Shown here: one piece after another, positions 38,707-43,658 of the stretch
How the letters are laid out: the number at the start of each line of letters is the position of its first letter
Numbering within the stretch: position 1 is the first letter of the stretch
The notes under the pieces: generated by a model
The model's input: only the letters and a program-made list of their open reading frames with translations
Databases searched by the model: none
What the model was told of the DNA's origin: nothing
Translations under genes and position numbers: made by a program
From: a virus
IMG/VR virus record: IMGVR_UViG_3300028610_003302
Coordinates: 1-43,658 of that record
DNA length: 43,658 nt
Direction: 5' to 3' (one strand)

Positions 38707-39003
38707 TTGGAAAATAACAAACCAGAAAAGCTAGAGACTGAAAAAATGTATGAAGGAGTCATTCAAATTTTTGAGAGACTGCACAAGCGATTCATTACAT
38801 ATGAAAAAGAAAATGAAGATGACAACTCACAACCAACACTTGACTATCTGACAAAACTTGGTGGCTCTATCGGATATATGGCACAAGTTCATTCAGGACT
38901 TGCAAAAGCATACCAACACGAAAGAAGACTAGCAGACATTGAAAAGAAACTAGATAAAATTCCACCTGAATTACTAAAGGATTTTCTAAAGTCAGGTAGG
39001 TAA
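38707..39003 (+). CDS. Putative terminase small subunit (98 aa)
   Basis: A small helical protein directly before the large terminase gene (1 nt between stop and next start). It has EGVIQIFERLHKRFITYEKE, a middle helix TLDYLTKLGGSIGYMAQVHS, and a C-terminal coiled coil (RRLADIEKKLDKIPPELLKD). No helix-turn-helix is obvious, so the small-subunit call rests mostly on position and size. The start is TTG 38707, set by the class B box. The alternative is an unrelated small protein that is only cotranscribed with the terminase. Confidence 0.5.
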   Translation: MENNKPEKLETEKMYEGVIQIFERLHKRFITYEKENEDDNSQPTLDYLTKLGGSIGYMAQVHSGLAKAYQHERRLADIEKKLDKIPPELLKDFLKSGR

Positions 39004-39004
39004 C

Positions 39005-40804
39005 TTGGCTGATTCATTTGAGAAAAAGCTAGAAGACATTGAGAAAAAAGTTTCACCGCCTAAAATAAAATCAGGAATCACTCAGCTACCAACTGATCAT
39101 CTGGAATGGATTAAAGTTGCTCGTCCCTATGTTGGAAAGATAAAGCGAACCTTTGAGTGGGAACCATTCTGGGTTGCTGTTTACGAAGATAAATCACCGA
39201 ATATCGTTGTCGTTAATGGCCGTCAAAGTTTTAAAAGTACATTTGGTACGGATATCATCGGTTGCTACGCAACTAGTCATGCTAACTCTGAGGTCACATA
39301 TATAGTTGACAGGGAAGACCGTGTTTCTGCATGGTCTAAACAGAGATTTCGTAAAGATACAATGCTGCGAAATGAACTGTTATCTCCATTTTTAATGCAT
39401 GGAAGAGCAAACGTTGGAGAAATTAATCTTACAAACAATTCTGTAATTTATGTCAGAACTGATGAGAACGAATTCAACAACGTTCAGGGGATGACAAATA
39501 GTTTAATGGTATTTGATGAATGCCAGTATCAAGAATTACAGTTTCGAGCAGCAGCACTATACTCAATGACTATGACTAAGGGACAGTGTTACTATTTGGG
39601 AATTGGTGGAGAAGCTGGTTCTGAATGGTACAAGTTGTGGAAAAAGTCAGACCAAAGAGAATGGAGGTTTGATGATAAATACTGGAGGGAGAAATTAAAG
39701 TTTGATGAGGATGGGTATCTTGCAAATGAGCATCCAGAAAATATTGTTGCAGGAAAATGGGTTGCAGCATATCCTGAAAACAAAGAGTATCGAGGATACC
39801 ACATGCCACAAACAATCTTTGCAAGAATTCCATTAACGATACAAGATGCAGTCAATCTTTACAAGACAAGACCTGAGAATTCCATAGAGTTTCAAGAAAA
39901 ATACAATCCTACAAGTATAGTGCAAGCTCACGTATATGGAAATTTCTTCAAGGCAATGCGCAGACCAATTACACCAGAAATGGTTGAGGCTTGCTATGAC
40001 TATACCCTTACACTGTTAACTCCAGAACAAATAAACGAATTAAAACAAAAACATGGAAAAGAAGTTTTAATATTTTTAGGAATTGATTGGGGTTCGGGTC
40101 CAGCAGCATCAAAGACTGTTGGAACTGTAATTATTTACTGGCGAAAGACAAATCGTTATCAGATTGCATGGATTGATTCTAGACCGCAAGAACACGAGTA
40201 TGATCAGGCTACATACTTTGTTAAACTATACAACGAGTATTGCTGTGACTTTTGTGTAGCTGACTTGGGGTATGGTAAGGACAAAGTAACCATGATGCAA
40301 AACGGTGGTTACACATCATTTGGTGAAAAAGTTACAGGACTAGGGAGAGGACGAGTCAAGGGATGCTGGACTTCAGGCAACATAACTACAGAAACTATGA
40401 GGCACAAAAACCAGGATATTATAGATGCGCCAACTGTAGGTGAAAAAAAAGAATTTTACTCAGTAGATAAGACTCAGGTAATTCAGAACTTTATTGACTT
40501 TGTTGGCAGTAAGGTTCCAAATGGGAATGGCAAACAGGTGTCCCAGCTAATAATTCCAATGAAAAACGATTGGGAGTGTGACTTTTTGGTTAATGACTTT
40601 TGTGATATTACAAGAAAAGATCTAGATAAGACAAATATGGAGATTAGCAAAGATGACCCCAGACAAAAAGCCAAGAAAGAATACAATCACCCAAAGGATG
40701 TAGTTATGGCAATTATTTACTGCATGATTGGTAAACAAAAGTATGACCCACAAGGATTTCAAATATCTAAAATCAGAGCTAACAGACGGTTCAGATATAA
40801 TTGA
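39005..40804 (+). CDS. terL: Terminase large subunit (599 aa)
   Basis: The ATPase part has a Walker A motif NGRQSFKST (residues 71-79), with the K/S/T of the P-loop, and Walker B SLMVFDECQ (166-173), with Asp171 and Glu172. The nuclease part has IFLGIDWGSG (Asp361), FCVADLGYGKD (Asp420) and HPKDVVMAI (Asp565), the three-acid RNase H-like site typical of the family. Length is usual. The start is TTG 39005, 1 nt after the small gene. It packages DNA into the prohead via the portal at 35136. The gene ends 3 nt from the convergent minus-strand gene. All essential motifs are intact, so the virus or provirus looks functional at this step. Confidence 0.95.
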   Translation: MADSFEKKLEDIEKKVSPPKIKSGITQLPTDHLEWIKVARPYVGKIKRTFEWEPFWVAVYEDKSPNIVVVNGRQSFKSTFGTDIIGCYATSHANSEVTYIVDREDRVSAWSKQRFRKDTMLRNELLSPFLMHGRANVGEINLTNNSVIYVRTDENEFNNVQGMTNSLMVFDECQYQELQFRAAALYSMTMTKGQCYYLGIGGEAGSEWYKLWKKSDQREWRFDDKYWREKLKFDEDGYLANEHPENIVAGKWVAAYPENKEYRGYHMPQTIFARIPLTIQDAVNLYKTRPENSIEFQEKYNPTSIVQAHVYGNFFKAMRRPITPEMVEACYDYTLTLLTPEQINELKQKHGKEVLIFLGIDWGSGPAASKTVGTVIIYWRKTNRYQIAWIDSRPQEHEYDQATYFVKLYNEYCCDFCVADLGYGKDKVTMMQNGGYTSFGEKVTGLGRGRVKGCWTSGNITTETMRHKNQDIIDAPTVGEKKEFYSVDKTQVIQNFIDFVGSKVPNGNGKQVSQLIIPMKNDWECDFLVNDFCDITRKDLDKTNMEISKDDPRQKAKKEYNHPKDVVMAIIYCMIGKQKYDPQGFQISKIRANRRFRYN

Positions 40805-40807
40805 TAT

Positions 40808-41281
40808 TTATCCTACCTTCCAAGTTTCAGGTCGATTAGAATCTTCATCAATAGACGTTTTTATTTTCAGTATTTCTCTGATAGTTTCAATTGTAAAAAT
40901 GTGTTGTGCTCCAATCATCATTTGCGGAATACCAACTGGAATAAAACCAATAGCAGGATTTGTCTGCTTTAAGAATTTTATTGCCTGCTGTAATGTAAAA
41001 TCCACACAAAAGTACAAGTGTTTTTTATAATCTCCATCCCAAATCTCAAACTCACCTTGAATTATTCCACCAGTTACAGAAAAACGGTCTGCACAATCAA
41101 AAGATTCTTTTTTCATTAATTTCATTATTGGAATCATTTGTTCTAATGGAATTTCTATTGCCATGTTATACATATCAAATGGACCATCAATTTCTGCTAA
41201 ACTATGTGTCGCATCAAGTTTATCATGTTTTCCATAATAAAATTTCCAAGGCTTGTGATCATCTATCTTGTCTTTAATCAA
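40808..41281 (-). CDS. Hypothetical protein (157 aa)
   Basis: Last gene of the right-hand minus-strand operon. The fold appears mixed alpha/beta: WKFYYGKHDKLDATHSLAEI, FDMYNMAIEIPLEQMIPIMK, CADRFSVTGGIIQGEFEIWD, YFCVDFTLQQAIKFLKQTNP and a final helix IREILKIKTSIDEDSN. No family recognised and no catalytic pattern visible. The TTG at 41281 overlaps the upstream stop (TTGATTAA), and the gene stops 3 nt from the terminase end, so the two operons meet tail to tail. No signal peptide. Confidence 0.6.
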   Translation of the reverse strand: MIKDKIDDHKPWKFYYGKHDKLDATHSLAEIDGPFDMYNMAIEIPLEQMIPIMKLMKKESFDCADRFSVTGGIIQGEFEIWDGDYKKHLYFCVDFTLQQAIKFLKQTNPAIGFIPVGIPQMMIGAQHIFTIETIREILKIKTSIDEDSNRPETWKVG

Positions 41282-41600
41282 CTAGATTGATTCCATGTTC
41301 AGTTAGATAGTCATATGAGAACTTTGCAGCAGACGGATATGTTTTTTTTATCTCGTCAGTTTTTTTGTCAATTTCATATTTGTTAATTATTTTTTTTAAA
41401 ATCTCAATTAGCAGATTTTTATTATATGGATCTGCTCGCTTCCATGTTACAAAAAGAGAATAAACAAATCCACCTCCTCCAGTATCTAGCTTGAATTCGC
41501 CAATTGGATGTTGAGAATTTTCATACATCATGCAAAGTCCAACTATATCCTCAATGATGATAAACTGTTGCATTGGATCATATTTTTCCCAGAAAATCAT
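41274..41600 (-). CDS. Hypothetical protein (108 aa)
   Basis: Starts with an amphipathic helix region (QFIIIEDIVGLCMMYENSQH), then EFKLDTGGGGFVYSLFVTWK, and a Lys-rich C-terminal helix (LLIEILKKIINKYEIDKK). No family recognised. The GGGGFVYS loop between strands is notable but is not a known nucleotide-binding motif. The ATG at 41600 overlaps the stop of the TIR-like gene by 4 nt (ATGA), which argues for coupled translation. It probably acts with its operon neighbours; no separate role can be named. Confidence 0.6.
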   Translation of the reverse strand: MIFWEKYDPMQQFIIIEDIVGLCMMYENSQHPIGEFKLDTGGGGFVYSLFVTWKRADPYNKNLLIEILKKIINKYEIDKKTDEIKKTYPSAAKFSYDYLTEHGINLVD

Positions 41601-41959
41601 TGCATCTTCTGGGTTTTTGCAATTGTTGCAAGCATTTTCCTCAAACCAATCAAAGTTATAGGTGATAGTTCATCACCTGTTTTTGTGTAATCATAAAGGA
41701 TTCCACATAGGTTGGGATAGTTTAGAATGGATTTGTCTTTAATATTATCAGGTAAAATATTTCTAAAAATGTAAATCATTGGCTTGCCCAAATCAACTGC
41801 ATGTTGATATTCTTCTTGTGTTTGCTTGTCATCAAACCAGCTCTTTGATATGACAATGACTGCAACATTTGTTTTATCTAATGCACGTAATGCTCCTTTT
41901 GGATCATGATCATAGTCACTTGACTTTGTTACATGTAGTTCAACATCTTTATCTTTCAT
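41597..41959 (-). CDS. TIR-like domain protein, N-terminally short (120 aa)
   Basis: The core matches the second half of a TIR domain: a strand with VELHVTKSS, then LDKTNVAVIVISKSWFDDKQ and TQEEYQHAVDLGKPMIYIFR, followed by further strand and helix to LRKMLATIAKTQKMQ. The S-x-S-W and the EEYQHA (in place of WCxxEL) resemble the catalytic helix, with Glu as the probable NAD-binding acid. The first strand and helix of a normal 140-residue TIR (the FISY part) are missing; the ATG at 41959 overlaps the upstream stop, so the shortness is real rather than a start error. It may be a truncated, inactive or antagonistic TIR, or a divergent Rossmann-like fold. The assignment is by pattern, not search. 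Confidence 0.5.
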   Translation of the reverse strand: MKDKDVELHVTKSSDYDHDPKGALRALDKTNVAVIVISKSWFDDKQTQEEYQHAVDLGKPMIYIFRNILPDNIKDKSILNYPNLCGILYDYTKTGDELSPITLIGLRKMLATIAKTQKMQ

Positions 41960-42180
41960 TTTCCTACCTCCAATCGATGCTTGTCAATTACAAATGCCAT
42001 TAGATAGTGTAATATATTGCAAGAATCGCAATTGTTTGCATGATTTCCCATCATTATTCCATTTTTTAGACTCATCTCAAAATCAGTGTCTAAATCGTCA
42101 ATCTTTATATTTTGTATTATCTCAAGTATTCTTTTTTTGTGCTCATCAAAATTTGCAGGAGTTAAAGGAATGTAACTCAT
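41956..42180 (-). CDS. Hypothetical protein (74 aa)
   Basis: Starts MSYIPLTPANFDEHKKRILE; the C-terminal half has NHANNCDSCNILHYLMAFVI, with a CDSC pair and His residues that could bind metal. The frame reads back to 42228, but ATG 42180 overlaps the stop of the upstream gene by 4 nt (ATGA) as do its neighbours, so 42180 is chosen. The stop overlaps the ATG of the TIR-like gene in the same way. No family recognised. Confidence 0.55.
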   Translation of the reverse strand: MSYIPLTPANFDEHKKRILEIIQNIKIDDLDTDFEMSLKNGIMMGNHANNCDSCNILHYLMAFVIDKHRLEVGK

Positions 42181-42380
42181 TCTACTAGAGTTGGCTCCTC
42201 TGATATTCCTAGGACCAATCCATAACAAAATCTAGGATTGTACGATGATAAGAACGAATCATACCTGTCTTGTAATTCTGTAAATGTTTCAATGGCTGCA
42301 TCTATGGTATGATGTACTGGGAAGTGATTACCATCAGGTACACGATCCTCAACAAAATGTCCGTTAAGATGATATCTCAT
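42177..42380 (-). CDS. Hypothetical protein (67 aa)
   Basis: MRYHLNGHFVEDRVPDGNHF opens the protein, followed by a helix (AAIETFTELQDRYDSFLSSY) and a short strand-rich end GLVLGISEEPTLVE. No family recognised. Both ends overlap neighbours by 4 nt (ATGA). Histidine-rich first half (four His in 24 residues). Confidence 0.55.
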   Translation of the reverse strand: MRYHLNGHFVEDRVPDGNHFPVHHTIDAAIETFTELQDRYDSFLSSYNPRFCYGLVLGISEEPTLVE

Positions 42381-42541
42381 GATTTCTTTTTCCTCTTTAA
42401 TTGTGGAGCTGGGACAAGAGAGAGTCTGTATCTTTTGTTAGGATTGCTCATCAGCTCGCTTGCAAATTCTTGTATGAATGATTCGTATTCTATGTTAAAG
42501 AAAGCAAGTATCTCATAACCTTTACCGTAAATTTTTGTCAT
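42377..42541 (-). CDS. Hypothetical micro-protein (54 aa)
   Basis: ATG 42541 gives MTKIYGKGYEILAFFNIEYE, then a helix SFIQEFASELMSNPNKRYRL and a basic tail PQLKRKKKS. The stop overlaps the next ATG by 4 nt, and the start overlaps the upstream stop (TGATG). The conserved overlap style, rather than homology, supports it. Basic tail suggests contact with nucleic acid or membrane; function unknown. Confidence 0.5.
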   Translation of the reverse strand: MTKIYGKGYEILAFFNIEYESFIQEFASELMSNPNKRYRLSLVPAPQLKRKKKS

Positions 42542-42663
42542 CACTCATCACTCCAAGAATAAATTTTTTGCACAAAGACTTCATCTTTGCTGTAAACTAT
42601 AGCTTGAAACATTCCCTTTTCTATCCCCCTATCTGTGATACAATTAAAATAAATATTATCCAT
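42541..42663 (-). CDS. Hypothetical micro-protein (40 aa)
   Basis: ATG 42663 encodes MDNIYFNCITDRGIEKGMFQ, then AIVYSKDEVFVQKIYSWSDE. It overlaps the upstream frame by 8 nt and shares one base with the ATG of the 54-aa gene (TGATG). Strand-rich small protein, no family recognised. Accepted because it fills the gap between two genes in the same overlapping style. Confidence 0.45.
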   Translation of the reverse strand: MDNIYFNCITDRGIEKGMFQAIVYSKDEVFVQKIYSWSDE

Positions 42664-42802
42664 TAGTATCTCCTGCAAAAAATACCATGTTTCCTTGTTT
42701 GTCATTGTGTACAGTGTTTATCATGTGATTAAATAATTCAGATGATGAACTCCATCTTGGACCATTCACACCGCAAAACAGACACCAATAATTCTGACTC
42801 AA
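42656..42802 (-). CDS. C2H2-type zinc-finger micro-protein (48 aa)
   Basis: Contains CLFCGVNGPRWSSSSELFNH followed by MINTVH: two Cys, then two His, with the spacing of a C2H2 finger (long loop between C10 and H26, and H32). Archaeal viruses often encode such single fingers as DNA-binding regulators. TTG 42802 overlaps the stop of the ART-like gene (TTGA); there is no ATG. It is followed by FFAGDTNG and its stop. Confidence 0.55.
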   Translation of the reverse strand: MSQNYWCLFCGVNGPRWSSSSELFNHMINTVHNDKQGNMVFFAGDTNG

Positions 42803-43383
42803 TACAGTTTCTCCTTTTTTGAAATAATTGCATTTGTAGGATCAAAAAGTACAATACTGCTAGCATCCCAAGTATTGAAAATAGTGTGAAAATGCAAATC
42901 AGATGAATCCTCATAGTATATGCCATCACAAACATTCAGTGCTTTACCCCATACAGAACGTGCAGTTACAATATTACCTTTTTGTAATTGTTTTATCTGA
43001 TATTGTGAAATATTCATTAAATCACTTAATGAGGAAAAAGAAGAAGAAAAATGTGGAAAAAGATTATGATGTTTTAGTTCAGGGATTAGAAACAAAAAAA
43101 GTTCATCAGCATCACTTACGGCAGATATTCTAATAAACAAAAGATTAGGCTTTAGATAGACATTGCATATTGTTGCATTCTTTACATCTCTAAAGTCATT
43201 TCCAGTACACCACTCCTCCCAGTCTCCATTAATTGATATCCAGAATCCAGGTGGCTTGTATAGTAATGCATCTTTTCCCATGTCTCTTATTTTAATACCG
43301 TTGTTCATTATCCCATCATACCCTTCGTGTGAAGTCACATGTGTAAGATTCTCAGTAATACATTGACTGTTAATGTAATTCAA
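42799..43383 (-). CDS. ADP-ribosyltransferase-like protein (194 aa)
   Basis: The pattern suggests an ART fold: LTHVTSHEGYDGIMNNGIKI (His15, then a helix ending in NNGI), YKPPGFWISINGDWEEWC, a strand-rich middle with ICNVYLKPNLLFIRIS, and the end VCDGIYYEDSSDLHFHTI followed by WDASSIVLFDPTNAI. An early His in xTHxT, a Ser/Tyr strand and a late Glu (E158 in YYEDS) are in the order of ART catalytic residues, and the final WDxxSIVxFxP resembles phage ART-like ends. The frame is open to 43509, but that part overlaps a good zinc-finger gene; TTG 43383 gives a 14-nt overlap and starts just before the fold. An inactive relative or a different fold is possible; no search was run. Confidence 0.45.
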   Translation of the reverse strand: MNYINSQCITENLTHVTSHEGYDGIMNNGIKIRDMGKDALLYKPPGFWISINGDWEEWCTGNDFRDVKNATICNVYLKPNLLFIRISAVSDADELFLFLIPELKHHNLFPHFSSSFSSLSDLMNISQYQIKQLQKGNIVTARSVWGKALNVCDGIYYEDSSDLHFHTIFNTWDASSIVLFDPTNAIISKKEKLY

Positions 43384-43513
43384 ATCTTTCTCCTGTCTTT
43401 GCGGTTGTATCCTCGCGATTCTTTTTACATTCTTCAGGAGTGTGCCTTGATGCACGAACTGTATCACCACACTTTGAGCATTTGATGTATGTGTGTAGTC
43501 CTTCTTCAATCAC
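43370..43513 (-). CDS. Small zinc-finger protein (47 aa)
   Basis: GTG 43513 gives MIEEGLHTYIKCSKCGDTVR, then ASRHTPEECKKNREDT and the end GERFELH. Cys12, Cys15, His24 and Cys29 could form a treble-clef-like zinc site. Its GTG shares a base with the stop of the upstream gene, as in the rest of the operon. A regulator or nucleic-acid binder is probable. Confidence 0.55.
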   Translation of the reverse strand: MIEEGLHTYIKCSKCGDTVRASRHTPEECKKNREDTTAKTGERFELH

Positions 43514-43658
43514 TATACTCTAACCTCAGTATCATTTGCATCAACAAATGCAATTGCTGGACATACCTTGCTATGGTTTGATTTTAAATAAGTCAAAAAC
43601 AAGCTTGGGTTCTTTGGGAGTTTTGGTGTGTCGTCTTTTTCTTTTTTTGCTTCTCTTT
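43513..43658 (-). CDS. C-terminus of a hypothetical protein, cut by window edge
   Basis: Only the last 47 codons are in the window: a basic stretch (REAKKEKDD) followed by LPKNPSLFLTYLKSNHSKVC and a strand-like close AIAFVDANDTEVRV before the TAG. No family can be named from so little. The stop shares a base with the GTG of the downstream zinc protein, so the operon begins outside the window on the right. Confidence 0.5.
   Translation of the reverse strand, partial: REAKKEKDDTPKLPKNPSLFLTYLKSNHSKVCPAIAFVDANDTEVRV

Noticed and set aside
42903-43366. Plus-strand frames at 42903-43133 and 43163-43366
   Set aside because: Antisense to the ART-like gene within a tightly overlapping minus-strand operon.
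1-43658. tRNA genes, CRISPR arrays, insertion sequences, integrase, DNA polymerase or helicase
   Set aside because: I looked for T-loop strings, spaced repeats, terminal inverted repeats and catalytic motifs and saw none; short or divergent examples could be missed without software.

Overview
This 43.7 kb AT-rich window looks like most of the structural half of a tailed (Caudoviricetes, HK97-type) virus or provirus of an ammonia-oxidising archaeon of the Nitrosopumilus group (Nitrososphaeria/Thaumarchaeota). The viral side rests on a large terminase with intact ATPase and nuclease motifs, a portal, a MuF/prohead-protease fusion, a scaffold-like protein, a major capsid candidate, a decoration candidate, connector and tail genes, and very long fibre proteins. 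The archaeal side rests on a 1552-residue protein whose signal peptide and N-terminus closely resemble, as I recall it, the Nitrosopumilus S-layer protein; on small zinc-ribbon proteins of a style common in Nitrosopumilus; and on TATA-like boxes 23-25 nt from start codons, as expected for leaderless archaeal transcripts. No family assignment was checked against a database.

Layout, left to right. 1-1.9 kb: end of a secreted FG-GAP protein (cut by the edge), small zinc-ribbon proteins, a membrane protein, a one-helix peptide followed by a coiled-coil frame lacking a normal start codon, and a palindromic regulatory region. 1.9-21.3 kb (minus strand, so genes are read right to left): connector, an FN3-containing tail protein, a 1634-aa fibre, tail tube-like, gp10-like, short tape-measure-like, distal-tail-like, baseplate hub-like, a 1794-aa fibre and two terminal tip proteins. 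21.3-26.9 kb: LamG surface protein, coiled-coil protein, repeat protein, zinc protein, capsid, decoration and scaffold candidates. 26.9-27.3 kb: a lone plus-strand beta-sandwich gene. 27.3-30.1 kb: MuF/protease fusion and two small genes. 30.1-34.8 kb: the S-layer homologue. 34.9-38.6 kb: a small protein, the portal, an NHL beta-propeller and a zinc protein. 38.7-40.8 kb (plus strand): a small gene, possibly the small terminase subunit, and the large subunit. 40.8-43.66 kb (minus strand): a run of at least eleven overlapping genes, mostly tiny, including a TIR-like and an ADP-ribosyltransferase-like protein; it runs off the right edge.

The genes are tied together by two upstream boxes that I derived from the sequence. 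Class A is AATACCTTTAAN and precedes most transcription units. Class B is AATACCCTTATTCC and precedes only the hub, tube-like and fibre genes and the terminase pair. In nearly every case the core lies 23-25 nt from an ATG, TTG or GTG. The spacing corrects several starts and shows the virus uses TTG starts heavily.

The most notable observations are the S-layer gene inside the virion-assembly cluster, a GxGYxxxPxVxI repeat cassette that has split an FN3 domain and a beta-propeller and appears in five virion genes, the TIR/ART micro-operon, and the two-class promoter code. I see no integrase, DNA polymerase, helicase, tRNA, CRISPR array or insertion sequence, so genome ends and lifestyle cannot be decided from this window.
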